Origin: Microbacteriaceae bacterium
GTDB lineage: Bacteria; Actinomycetota; Actinomycetes; Actinomycetales; Microbacteriaceae
DNA length: 64,000 bases
NCBI GenBank assembly: GCA_025464975.1
Contig: JAODMT010000004.1
Span: forward strand, 372,001 to 436,000
Direction of reading: 5' to 3'
Translations under genes and position numbers: made by a program
Shown: in pieces, positions 53,671 through 62,435 of the stretch
Layout of the letters: each line of letters starts with the position of its first letter
Position numbering within the stretch: the stretch's first letter is position 1
Notes under the pieces: generated by a model
Told to the model about the DNA's origin: nothing
The model's input: only the letters and a program-made list of their open reading frames with translations
Database searches by the model: none

Positions 53671-54402
53671 TTAGCCACCCACGGCAGCGCGGTGCTCCTC
53701 AAGTGTCCTCCGGACGGTTCGTGTCGAACATGCGAAGAGTTCGGCGATCTCTCCTGATTGCCGGCCTTCGCCGCGAAGGCGGATAACCTCAAGCTTCTGT
53801 GCCTCGCTCAGGCTCGCTGGCCTTCCGCCGACGCGACCGCGTGCTTTCGCGGCTACCAAACCATCCTTGACTCGCGCTCGCAACAGCTGCCGCTCGTGTT
53901 CCGCGAGTGCTGCGACGATGGTGAAGACCATGGCGCCCGCCGGTGTAGCCGTGTCGACGCCGAGCTGCAAAATACGCAGGTGTATGCCGGTAGCCCTCAG
54001 CTCGTCAGCCCATTGCAGCAGCTGACGCGTATCGCGTCCGAGACGATCGAGCGACTGCACCACGACGATGTCACCTGCCCGGGCTGCGTTCCACAGGGCA
54101 TCAAGCTGGGGTCGGCTCGCCTTTGCACCAGAGACGTGGTCGATGAAGACGCGGTCACAGCCGGCCTCCCGGAGGGCGTCCTCTTGGCGGTCGGTTACCT
54201 GGCGGCCATCAGAAGTGCTGACACGCGCGTAGCCGAGCAGCATCGGGCGGCCAGAAACCCGGGTGGCAGGCCCGGCTGTATCGCCGGGGTTTATTTCCGC
54301 CTCCGAACCGCGGATCTCCGGTGCATCATCGGCCGGACTGGCGAGGTGGCCATAAACAGTTGTTTTTGCTCCCATGTGGTGTTTATGCGCGGCAGGACGC
54401 AT
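53671..54402 (-). CDS. serine recombinase (resolvase/invertase family)
   Basis: A 243-aa protein. A poorly conserved N-terminal extension of about 53 residues precedes the resolvase domain starting MLLGYARVSTSDGRQ, whose Ser in RVSTSD is the nucleophile; the usual Arg residues are present (QSLDRLGRDTRQLL, LAEHERQLLRARVKDGL). A C-terminal Hin-type helix-turn-helix (LSEAQKLEVIRLRGEGRQSGEIAELF) binds DNA. It starts 9 bp after the membrane-patatin stop. It may resolve or invert part of the element. The true start may be at MLLGY. Confidence 0.88.
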   Translation of the reverse strand: MRPAAHKHHMGAKTTVYGHLASPADDAPEIRGSEAEINPGDTAGPATRVSGRPMLLGYARVSTSDGRQVTDRQEDALREAGCDRVFIDHVSGAKASRPQLDALWNAARAGDIVVVQSLDRLGRDTRQLLQWADELRATGIHLRILQLGVDTATPAGAMVFTIVAALAEHERQLLRARVKDGLVAAKARGRVGGRPASLSEAQKLEVIRLRGEGRQSGEIAELFACSTRTVRRTLEEHRAAVGG

Positions 54403-54411
54403 TAGTCGGGC

Positions 54412-57400
54412 CTATTTCTGCTGCTCGAGGCTCGTAAGCTCACTCAAATGAGCGTATGCAGAGCTGTCGTCGGTCGTTGCGTCCTTGACCGCATCGGTAA
54501 GGCTGGTGGCACTGACCTTTGAGAGGGCCCATCCGAGTGGAGGGACGATGGTCGGTTTTGTGAATGGAGCGACGACAATGATCTTGGAACGCATCAGGTG
54601 ATTTTTGTTGGCATTTCCGCATCCAGTTGCGCCGGTGGCCGGGCAGTAACGTTGGAAGCTCGTCATGATCCTCTGCACCCACGCTTGCTCATCGACCTGG
54701 TTGCTCCTGGCGCCATAACCGATGAAGGGGATGAGCGGCTCCGCCACGGCTCCTGCTCCTTTGGGCGCAAGGTCGAAGCCGCTCGAGTTTCGAAGGTAGA
54801 GCAGGATGGGAACTGCGTAGTGACCTTCGGCGGCCCCCACTGTGGAGTTGTAGCTTCGGACCGCCTCGGCAATTGTGGGCGCTAGGTCGGCAACCGTTCC
54901 GAGAGCTGAGCCTTCTGCGTATCCGCCGTCGATCAACTGCGTCGCTGTTCCCTTGGCGCATGAGCTGTCGCCGCTCGGGAACCGGCCAGCAGGTGTGATG
55001 AAAGGGAATCGAGCGGAAAGCATAGCGGCGGCGGCCCAATCCAATGATTTGGGGCATGCTGCGCCGTAGATGGTCGCAAGGTTCCCGGACTTCGCTGGTG
55101 CAATTGTCGGGCTCGAACAGCTGAGGGGATCGCTTTGGTTCTGTTTCGGGTTTGGTGCGCTTGCCGGCAACTGCCCAACGAGCACGCGGCATTTTGAACG
55201 AGCATCTGTCGAATTGAGCACCAGGTAACCTGTTCCATCGGTGGGTTTCAGGTCGAGCGGTTTGCCCAGCTCCTTCGCGGCTTTGATCCAGCCTTCTTCG
55301 ATGAGAGCTGCCCGGTCTCGCCACTTGTAGTCGCCGCCGACCATGGAAGGTGAATGGACACCGAAGCCTGTGGCGACAAGGTCTCCCGCCAGCAGCCCGG
55401 TAGCCGCGGACGCGACGATGCTGGGACTTGCGAGGAGTTCGACCTTCTCTGCTGCCTGGGATTTGTAGGCCTTGGTAAGTGCAAGGCCGAGCGATCCGCC
55501 GCTCACTCCGCTTGAGAGAAGCACCGATTCTGGAAGGCAGCTCTCTTTCGTTGCCCAGAGGCTACTCATCGCTTTGCTCGTTAAGTAAGCTGCCCGTATT
55601 CCGCCTCCTTGGGCGGCCACGACGACGATCGGTTTCACGATCACGCCCTCAGAGGTTTTCACAAGGCAGGAACTTGCCGTGATGCGCTCGCGCAGAATAG
55701 CTGCGAGGTTAGTTTCCGGCGTGGAATTCGTGTCAGAAGTGCCTCCTGCGTCGTTTATTAAACGTGTGGCGTGCACAGTCGCGTCACCGCCCCCGGAAGC
55801 CGTGACAACGGTAAACACTAAGGGGACGACTATTGCCAGGGTAAGCACCGGCGCGGCCCTCAGGCGAAACATGCGAAAGATAGCTAGGAGCCGGTAGTCC
55901 TGCAGCGCGATTGTGAATGAGCCGAGGATCAAACCCCAAGCGGTGATAAGCACCACTGTTACGGCGACGCCGCCAAGCGCCCTGGCGAAGTCTGTCGGGA
56001 AGATGAGTGCCGCGGTAACAACCGCGGCTCCAACAACCAGTAACCAGAAGAGTGCGACCCGTGTGCGTGCCGCTTCTTCGGGCGACCGGTTGGCCACCGG
56101 GTTGTAAGAGCGGGTGCGGTTGATGTGACGACGCGGCCAATCCGTCCATCGCTGCCAAAATGCCGTTGCATCGTCTGTTTGGGAGGCGCTGTTCGCAGTG
56201 ACTAGAGCTCTCGGCCAAAGGATCGCACCAGCGACTCCCAAGACAAAGCCGGCGACTCCCAAGACAAATTGGAGCAGTGGCAATCCCGAGAAGGGGCCCA
56301 GGAAAATGAAGCCAGCGAACGACCGCACCAGGCCTAACCCACCCACGCAAAGGACAAGGACTGCCAGAACGTCCCCGAAGATCCAAGAGTACACAGCCCG
56401 CTCGTTGTCAGGATCTGTACGCCGAGAAAGCAGGTCTCGCCGTCCATCGAGCCACCGCGACAACAGGACGATCATGACCGGCACTAGTAAGAAAAGGACG
56501 GCTGCTACGCCGAAATGGTGCGGGACTTGCGACCATCCGCCGCCGAGAAAGACCGTGCTCAGCACCGTCCAAACGGCGAGAGCCGCCCAGGCCATGACCG
56601 GAATAAGCCACCATATCCATTGCCGAGCAAAAGGAAGCTTCGCCGTGTCCTCTACCTGTCTTACGCGTATGTCGAAGCTGCAGCGCGCACGCTGCCGACC
56701 AAGCACGAAACTACCGAACGCTGCAATTCCCAGAAAGGCGGCGGCAACTGCCACGTACCAGAGCCCCGACAGCGAGTCCAACCACTGCCGTTGTATGTCA
56801 GGCAGCTGGTCCAGCACACCTGCCCCCGGAATGCACGAAAACACAACGAGAACGAGCACAAGTACCGCTGACAGCCGATGCACCCACACTGCTCTGGCTG
56901 AATGCTTAATAATCCTCGCGAGAATCGTTCGCGTCCCAGAGTTGCGCAAGACTGCAGCAGAGAAGACGGCTACAACGATCCACTTCAGAGTGGAAACCAC
57001 TGCCACCATTCCTCCGACCACATCGAGGGGGAACGGAAGGCCCAAGATAACGCTGGCGCCGAAGAGTAGAAAGCCAGCCTCAAGAATTTCGGTGGCGATG
57101 AGAGACCACAAGAGAACCCTGCTCACATTCACCCATTCGAGGGGCGGAGGGCTTCCCGCTGGTGGATTTGGCGGAAGTGCGCGCGCGGTCAGGCGGAAAA
57201 GAATGACGGCGTAGGCGAGTACGAACAACGCATCGATCAACGCGGACGCGACGATCCACCATCCGATCGTGCTACCTAGCCCACTGGAAGCCCATTGCCC
57301 CCACGCGGGTACGTTGAAGATGGCGAGCGGGCCGATGACGCTGGTCAGAGAGTGGCTCTGACGGTCCGGTCCAATCGCATCAGAAATCAGACGATCGATT

Positions 57401-57504
57401 TCGGCCATTGTCAGTAAGCTGACTGCCGCCAACATTATCCATTGCAGCAGGGTTGCGACACGCGGGATTCTGTTCGATACAGAGGCCGTCACAGCGGAAG
57501 CCAT
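54412..57504 (-). CDS. polytopic membrane protein with C-terminal patatin-like phospholipase domain
   Basis: A 1030-aa protein. About residues 10-595 hold roughly a dozen hydrophobic helices (first ATLLQWIMLAAVSLLTMAEI). The C-terminal 400 residues are a patatin lipase: oxyanion motif QGGGIRAAYLT near 632, nucleophile elbow GVSGGSLG (Ser near 668) and DGGY (Asp near 858) of the Ser-Asp dyad. It should hydrolyse lipid acyl esters at the membrane, on a side that cannot be predicted by eye. The ATG at 57504 has GGAG upstream; 57573 is an alternative. A small gene precedes it. Confidence 0.85.
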   Translation of the reverse strand: MASAVTASVSNRIPRVATLLQWIMLAAVSLLTMAEIDRLISDAIGPDRQSHSLTSVIGPLAIFNVPAWGQWASSGLGSTIGWWIVASALIDALFVLAYAVILFRLTARALPPNPPAGSPPPLEWVNVSRVLLWSLIATEILEAGFLLFGASVILGLPFPLDVVGGMVAVVSTLKWIVVAVFSAAVLRNSGTRTILARIIKHSARAVWVHRLSAVLVLVLVVFSCIPGAGVLDQLPDIQRQWLDSLSGLWYVAVAAAFLGIAAFGSFVLGRQRARCSFDIRVRQVEDTAKLPFARQWIWWLIPVMAWAALAVWTVLSTVFLGGGWSQVPHHFGVAAVLFLLVPVMIVLLSRWLDGRRDLLSRRTDPDNERAVYSWIFGDVLAVLVLCVGGLGLVRSFAGFIFLGPFSGLPLLQFVLGVAGFVLGVAGAILWPRALVTANSASQTDDATAFWQRWTDWPRRHINRTRSYNPVANRSPEEAARTRVALFWLLVVGAAVVTAALIFPTDFARALGGVAVTVVLITAWGLILGSFTIALQDYRLLAIFRMFRLRAAPVLTLAIVVPLVFTVVTASGGGDATVHATRLINDAGGTSDTNSTPETNLAAILRERITASSCLVKTSEGVIVKPIVVVAAQGGGIRAAYLTSKAMSSLWATKESCLPESVLLSSGVSGGSLGLALTKAYKSQAAEKVELLASPSIVASAATGLLAGDLVATGFGVHSPSMVGGDYKWRDRAALIEEGWIKAAKELGKPLDLKPTDGTGYLVLNSTDARSKCRVLVGQLPASAPNPKQNQSDPLSCSSPTIAPAKSGNLATIYGAACPKSLDWAAAAMLSARFPFITPAGRFPSGDSSCAKGTATQLIDGGYAEGSALGTVADLAPTIAEAVRSYNSTVGAAEGHYAVPILLYLRNSSGFDLAPKGAGAVAEPLIPFIGYGARSNQVDEQAWVQRIMTSFQRYCPATGATGCGNANKNHLMRSKIIVVAPFTKPTIVPPLGWALSKVSATSLTDAVKDATTDDSSAYAHLSELTSLEQQK

Positions 57505-57520
57505 GATCTCCGTATCAGCG

Positions 57521-57892
57521 TCACTGAGCACGGGTAGCCCCCTCGCGACTTGAGCACTCGAACAGACTGACAACCAGCGCCTGGGGCTTGAGCTGTCCCA
57601 GAGCCGGGGCGACTCGCATGTATAGCGAGCAGTTCGGAAGGTCCTTCTGGAGATAGAAGTTCGACATCAAGTTCGCCTTCTCTCGGGGTGCTAGTACGAC
57701 ATCAATCTCAGAGTTGGGTGGAGGTAAATGGAACACCTCTGTATTAGGGTCACGGAGCCCATCCCTACATCCAAAGAGTGCCTTCCTATAACGCAGAAGC
57801 ATCTCTGATGTGCTCTCGCCGCCATCTCCCAATAGGCGGACGACCCAACGCACATCCTGCACCTCCTCGTTGGCGGCACTTGCTTGAGTCAT
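57521..57892 (-). CDS. small unknown partner of the membrane patatin
   Basis: A 123-aa soluble protein, not recognised. It reads DVRWVVRLLGDGGESTSEM, then an acidic/proline loop (FHLPPPNSEIDVVLAP) and a C-terminal strand-rich end (PQALVVSLFEC). The ATG at 57892 has GAGG 7 nt upstream. The patatin gene starts 16 bp downstream, so the two are an operon, and this could be a sensor, regulator or inhibitor of the lipase. The TTG at 57898 is an alternative start. Confidence 0.6.
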   Translation of the reverse strand: MTQASAANEEVQDVRWVVRLLGDGGESTSEMLLRYRKALFGCRDGLRDPNTEVFHLPPPNSEIDVVLAPREKANLMSNFYLQKDLPNCSLYMRVAPALGQLKPQALVVSLFECSSREGATRAQ

Positions 57893-58555
57893 ATTCAATC
57901 CTCAATTTTCGCGCGCGCAAGGCCCATGCGTCTTTGGCGTCCCGGCGCTGTTTCTCTTGGAAAACGAAGGTCTAGTTACCACTAGCCGGAGGGCGGCAGG
58001 CGCGAGCGTTCAGGCTGACCGCTATCCCGATGTTTTTGTCATCCCAATTGAATTCGCGGAAGCAGCCCCATCTCATCACCTTGAACTCAACCGAGCCATC
58101 CTCGCACTCCGTACCGCCCGGACCGTCACCGGAAAACAGAAGCGCCAGGCAGAATGGCACTCGCCGCAGTGGAACACGAAGGGCGCGTTTGATCCGATCA
58201 TCGACCACTCAATCCACCAGATCGCTCACCTCACTCGTGATAGGGCTACCGCGCAGCCGAGTACACGAACGCCGAAGCAAAGCACACGCTGGTGCATGAC
58301 CCAGGCACCGTGCAGGTCGCACCGGCTCAATGCCCTGAATCCGCAACAGCCCGTCCTGCGTCAAGTCAGCCGTGCGCCGGAGCTTAGCGGAGCGACCACT
58401 CGACCGGATGCCGTTCCGCGTGAGCGCTCCGGGGCCGCTGAGTCCGGCAAGAAAAGCGAACGCCCCCGAGTCTGTGCCTCAGGGACGTTCGCTTTCGGGA
58501 TTCTGACCGCCGGTGAGTCAGTCCGGCGATCAGAAATTTGGGAAAGCAGTCTCGG
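57893..58555. other. 663-bp region with no convincing gene
   Basis: A plus-strand frame (57957-58559) is open for 200 codons, but it runs through a strong terminator hairpin, has no ribosome-binding site and reads as Ser/Arg/Pro/His-rich low complexity. Some of it (KQKRQAEWHSPQWN, DPIIDHSIHQIAH) could be a decayed gene. The upstream end holds the promoter of the patatin operon. Otherwise only the terminator at 58453-58495 was seen. Confidence 0.45.
58453..58495. terminator. hairpin terminator for the transfer/surface operon
   Basis: AAAGCGAACG (58453-58462) pairs with CGTTCGCTTT (58486-58495), and further bases inside extend the stem. It lies 60 bp after the pilin-like gene stop on the minus strand and separates it from the cargo region. 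Confidence 0.75.
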
Positions 58556-59767
58556 CTAGGGGGCCACCGTCGTATCGATCGTCGTCGTTGGCATGGCGTC
58601 CTCGACCCCTTGGGGGGCACCCGTCTTATAGGTGATCGCGTACGTTCCTACCGGAGCCGGATTGGTCGAGGTATCGAATTGGACGCGGAAGCCGAGCGAG
58701 AACGCGTAACCGTTGTTCACGCCCGCCCTGCTCACCACTGGTTGTGTGTCGGTGAAGGTGAACTCGCTAATGCCATTGACGGTCGCCGCGCTCGTCAGCT
58801 GCCAGTCGGCAATGGTGTCGGCCCAAGTGAACATGCCGTCGCTGTCGCCTTGTGGCGTGCGGGCGTCGACAAGCGTCGGCGTGGCCGTGCCGATCATCGC
58901 TACGGGTATCCCGATGGTGAGGGTCATCCCGTGGATCGTGCCGTCGAGCATCGTTGAAGTACAAGCGACACTTGTGCCGGTCTGGATGACCGGAATTTGG
59001 AGGGTGACTGGCGCGGACCCGGTCGAGGCTATAAACGTATTGCCGCCGGTGACGATCTCGGTTTGCGGGGATCCGTTGCACGAGCTTGTTGCTGAAGGAT
59101 CAGGCGCGGCGTTCCCGATCGCCGGGAATGATGCCCCGATGCAGTCGGTAGCCGGCGCGACCGCGTCGGCCGCAAGTTGATTGACGACTTTACTGTCTGA
59201 GGTGATCCAGAAGGTGGATCCGGTCTGTGAGCGCGAGGCGGCAACAAAACATGTGCCATCGGGGCTGGTCGTCACTGCCGTCGAAGTGGACGGGGTCGCC
59301 GGCGGAGTGGGTGGAGGAGAAGATCCATTGGACGGGTTCAAATCCCCGGTGAACAACGCGGCGACGCCTACGGATTTCCCCCGGCCGCCTGCGCGGATCA
59401 GATTGACCGCCGGGCTGATACCGGCTGCGCTCGTCGTGGCGGCTGCCTGCGGCAAGTATCCGTCGGCCACCAGTGCGGGAATGGGTTCGAATTGTCCGTT
59501 TTGCACCCGGGCGACGCTTTCGGCGGTGGTGATCGAATCGAGGTTCTGCTTCGCGGCGTTGTCCTGAGTCCACGGCACTATTGCGAACACGGTCGAGGCG
59601 ATGACCCCGGCGATGATGCCGATGACGAGGACACCGACCATGATCGACGCGAGGTCGATGGCGCCGGGGTCCTTGCCGAGGACGGCGGGTAGCTGCACTT
59701 TTGCGTCACGAATCCGGCGCAAGAAACCTACGCTTCGGATCGAGCTGGGCTGGCGAATGGCTGTCAT
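58556..59767 (-). CDS. pilin-like membrane-anchored surface protein
   Basis: A 403-aa protein. A basic cytoplasmic N-terminus (SIRSVGFLRRIRD) is followed by GAIDLASIMVGVLVIGIIAG, a hydrophobic segment resembling a type IV pilin stalk, with Gly where prepilin peptidase would cut but Asp rather than Glu at about position 4. The stalk leads to a pseudopilin-like helix (QNLDSITTAESVARVQNG), a Pro/Thr linker and an extracellular beta-rich domain. AGGAG precedes the start. It ends a minus-strand gene set with an L,D-transpeptidase and an FtsK-like ATPase, suggesting a role in contact during transfer. Confidence 0.7.
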   Translation of the reverse strand: MTAIRQPSSIRSVGFLRRIRDAKVQLPAVLGKDPGAIDLASIMVGVLVIGIIAGVIASTVFAIVPWTQDNAAKQNLDSITTAESVARVQNGQFEPIPALVADGYLPQAAATTSAAGISPAVNLIRAGGRGKSVGVAALFTGDLNPSNGSSPPPTPPATPSTSTAVTTSPDGTCFVAASRSQTGSTFWITSDSKVVNQLAADAVAPATDCIGASFPAIGNAAPDPSATSSCNGSPQTEIVTGGNTFIASTGSAPVTLQIPVIQTGTSVACTSTMLDGTIHGMTLTIGIPVAMIGTATPTLVDARTPQGDSDGMFTWADTIADWQLTSAATVNGISEFTFTDTQPVVSRAGVNNGYAFSLGFRVQFDTSTNPAPVGTYAITYKTGAPQGVEDAMPTTTIDTTVAP

Positions 59768-59893
59768 GGGTGACTCCTGATTGACTCGTTTTTACTTGCC
59801 GGCTGCCGAATAGGTGACCGCATCCCTGATGTGTGCGGCGACCTTCTCCTAAAAGCCCAGATCTCGCTGTTTCCGGAAACGTTGAGCAAACAC

Positions 59894-60757
59894 TCAGTTT
59901 CGAATGAGGATTGGGGTGCCGGTCGGTAAGGCTCCGACGACCTCAGCGGCCGACGATGACGGGAGACGAAGGCAACCATGCGAGGCGGCATTCGCCGGCT
60001 CGTTCGCGAAGAAGTGAAGGCCGAGCTCGCCGGCGTTGCCGTTAAAGGAAGTGGTTTGGCTATGGAAACTGGTCAACGTGATGGTCGTGTTGGCGGTTTC
60101 AGTCTGTCTGGGGTCTACGTACTCGCTTTCGAGATACCCGATGCCTACCGGCGTCGGTGAGGAGTCGACCGCCCCTTGCACGATCGGCCAAGTGTGGGCG
60201 ACTCGGTTCGATCCTGTGTCGATGATCGCCAGGCTGTGAGCGGACAGATCAACGAGGACGTGGTCTGGCGTTGCATGTAGCGGGACGAGGTCAGAGGTGC
60301 GCACCCACCCAGCCGTTTGTGCCGGCGCCGGCGAACCAGGAGACGGTGTCCGTTGCCGCGCCGGCAGCAGAATCTTGTCGAAACCGCACCGATCCTCGCC
60401 GATGACGACCACTGGCTGTGGAATCGTCTCCCAGGGTGTGCTGCGGGCCAAGGCGCCAGAAGGTGTGAGCTCGTTTCCTGTAGCGGATTTCTCGTAGATG
60501 GTTACTCGGCCGCCGGAGATCTGGAACGTCGACGTCCACGGAGTTATAGAGGTTGGGGCGGCGACCAGGCTTCCGATGACCGACGATGAGGTCAGTACAG
60601 AAAGGGCGGCGGTTGTCGCGACGACCGTCGGGCAGCTAACCGCTTTTGCAGGCGTCACCGTCGCGTGCAGATTGCTCGGCGCAGCAGCTGTGCAGCCGGT
60701 TAGGAGGACTGCTAGTGCTACGGCTGCGGCGACGACGGCAGGGAAGAGGCGGTTCAT
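59894..60757 (-). CDS. L,D-transpeptidase (YkuD) lipoprotein
   Basis: A 287-aa exported lipoprotein with lipobox LLTGC (Cys near 22). The C-terminal YkuD domain has the catalytic motif ASHGCLRLP, in which the Cys is the nucleophile that crosslinks peptidoglycan through 3-3 bonds. The middle has a GWVRTSDL segment resembling an SH3-like wall-binding piece. Local wall remodelling for a transfer channel is plausible because of its place in the element. The start has GGAG upstream. A palindromic TTTCCGGAAA lies beyond its 3' end (about 59870). Confidence 0.88.
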   Translation of the reverse strand: MNRLFPAVVAAAVALAVLLTGCTAAAPSNLHATVTPAKAVSCPTVVATTAALSVLTSSSVIGSLVAAPTSITPWTSTFQISGGRVTIYEKSATGNELTPSGALARSTPWETIPQPVVVIGEDRCGFDKILLPARQRTPSPGSPAPAQTAGWVRTSDLVPLHATPDHVLVDLSAHSLAIIDTGSNRVAHTWPIVQGAVDSSPTPVGIGYLESEYVDPRQTETANTTITLTSFHSQTTSFNGNAGELGLHFFANEPANAASHGCLRLPSSSAAEVVGALPTGTPILIRN

Positions 60758-60810
60758 GGTGGAGAACTCCGGGTTAAAGGGGCGGTGCGAGGTGATGGAT
60801 GGGGATGAGA

Positions 60811-60863
60811 GGAAAAGCCCGCCGAGGATGAGAGAGGAAAGAGGAGAGACATCCCCGGCGGGC
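60811..60863 (-). terminator. intrinsic terminator after the secreted Pro/Ala-tailed protein
   Basis: On the minus strand, GCCCGCCGGGGATG (60863-60850) pairs with CATCCTCGGCGGGC (60830-60817), with one G-T pair. TTTTCC follows. It lies 20 bp after the gene's stop. Confidence 0.85.
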
Positions 60864-60883
60864 CGTTTATGGGCAGCGACGAA

Positions 60884-62254
60884 TCAGCCGCTGACGATCG
60901 GTGGGAGGGCCTTGCTTTGCGCTGGTGCGGGACTGCCGACCGGTGCAGGCGCGGGTGCAGCCGGCAGGGGCGCTGGGACCGGCACGGGCGCTGGGTTTGG
61001 TGTCGGCGCGATGACCGGCGTTACCGGCGTGCCGGCGGCCGGTACTACGTTCAGCGTGATGGTCGCCGGTGCACTCGTGGCCCCTCCGCCCGATACGTCG
61101 GGGTCTTTCAGCGAGTACATGAGCCTGTATGTTCCAGTGGCGGGTGGAGTCCACGCGACGCTATTGCTTCCGTCCGCACCAGTGGAGATGGTGGCGCCTG
61201 GCGCCGAACCGGCGACCACGGCTACCAAAGACGACGTCGGGTCATAGGAGGATGAACCTGCACGCAGCTGCGACGCTGAGATCGTGACAGTGTCTCCGAC
61301 CGTTGCTTGGAATGAGTGATCGACGGCGACTGGACTCTGCAGAAGGTCAATCGTTGAAGACGAATCTGGGACCAACGACGGATTATCCGAAGAGACGGTG
61401 TAAGGCAGGACAACATCGCCTGTACCCGAGTAGGAAATTGTCGCGACGTCGCCGCCCGAATCACGGGTTACTGTGACGCCCGTCGGAAGGGCGCCGAGGG
61501 CCACGCTGAGATACACAGGAGTGAGAACGTCAGCCCAAGTGCTGCCGTCGCTGAGGTTCACTGCGGGGCGCTGCGGCACCATCACCGTGTACCTCCCGAG
61601 TGTCGAATTCCACTCGCCTGCGTTGGTCGACATGAGGAGATCCTGCGCAGTTACGGTGTTGCTGCCGGTGATTGGTTGTGCGACCGGCAGTACGAAGGAA
61701 CAAACGTCCTCGTCCTGAAACACTTGGACTTGGCCGACAATGGTGCGGCCGCTTGAATCCCAGATCTGGATCACGCCAGCCCAGTTTCGGTCACTGCAGT
61801 CAGCGGGGAGCGACAATCCGATGAAGCCGTCGGCTGCACCTGTTGTTACGGTCGGCGCGCCGTCTGGGCCGGGGTGGGAGACGCCGGCCCCCGTGGTTAC
61901 GGCCATCGGTGAGCCGACACCCTGAGCGCTGAGAGTAATGCCGAAGGCTGCCCACTCCGTATCGGTGTACTGCGGATACAAGGAATGGAGCTGGGCGGCA
62001 GTGTAGGACGCTCCGGAAGTTTCGGTCGTGTACAGCTCGACGGCGAAATACCCCGAGGGTCCCCACGGCTTCACGACGGGGTAGGCCGAAGGCGGTGTGG
62101 CGGTGCTTGCCGAAGCGGCACTTGCTCTGAGCGGCGTTGCGGGGCTTGCCGTTGCCGCTCCGGCAGTTGTCAGGAGCCCAGCTGCAGCCACCAAGGCCAC
62201 AGCCGTTGCTACGGCCGCCCATTTGCGACGCTTGGTTGCGAGTTTTTCTGTCAT
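60884..62254 (-). CDS. secreted surface protein with Ala/Pro-rich C-terminus
   Basis: A 456-aa exported protein. The signal peptide has hydrophobic core WAAVATAVALVAAAGLLTTAG. The body contains beta-rich segments (WGPSGYFAVELYTTET, WAGVIQIWDSSGRTIVGQV) and a cadherin/Ig-like stretch (DVVLPYTVSSDNPSLVPDSS, TPPATGTYRLMYSL). The tail is Pro/Ala/Val repeats without LPXTG, so anchoring is unknown. It is transcribed after the FtsK-like gene, with AAGAGATGAGAG upstream of the ATG. A role as a surface or adhesion protein is inferred from context. Confidence 0.75.
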   Translation of the reverse strand: MTEKLATKRRKWAAVATAVALVAAAGLLTTAGAATASPATPLRASAASASTATPPSAYPVVKPWGPSGYFAVELYTTETSGASYTAAQLHSLYPQYTDTEWAAFGITLSAQGVGSPMAVTTGAGVSHPGPDGAPTVTTGAADGFIGLSLPADCSDRNWAGVIQIWDSSGRTIVGQVQVFQDEDVCSFVLPVAQPITGSNTVTAQDLLMSTNAGEWNSTLGRYTVMVPQRPAVNLSDGSTWADVLTPVYLSVALGALPTGVTVTRDSGGDVATISYSGTGDVVLPYTVSSDNPSLVPDSSSTIDLLQSPVAVDHSFQATVGDTVTISASQLRAGSSSYDPTSSLVAVVAGSAPGATISTGADGSNSVAWTPPATGTYRLMYSLKDPDVSGGGATSAPATITLNVVPAAGTPVTPVIAPTPNPAPVPVPAPLPAAPAPAPVGSPAPAQSKALPPIVSG

Positions 62255-62435
62255 GGTTCTCTCATCTCTTGGTTTCGGGTTTCCACCTGTGGTTCATCTC
62301 TTTCATTGCTTCTATGCGGCGTGCTTGTCGCCTGGTGTTCATTCGTGGATCTGAGAGCCAAACCGGCTGTGGTCGGTTGCCCTTCTTTCGTTCCTTTGTC
62401 TCTATGTGTGCGGCAGCCGATTTCTCACGATCGAT

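Noticed and set aside
57957-58559. 200-codon plus-strand gene
   Set aside because: It overlaps a strong terminator hairpin, lacks a ribosome-binding site and is antisense to the end of the pilin-like gene.
59330-59360. Possible second attachment site (GGGTTCAAATCCCC resembles a tRNA T arm)
   Set aside because: It lies inside the pilin-like coding frame and shares only the generic T-arm-like core with the tRNA; flanking bases do not match.
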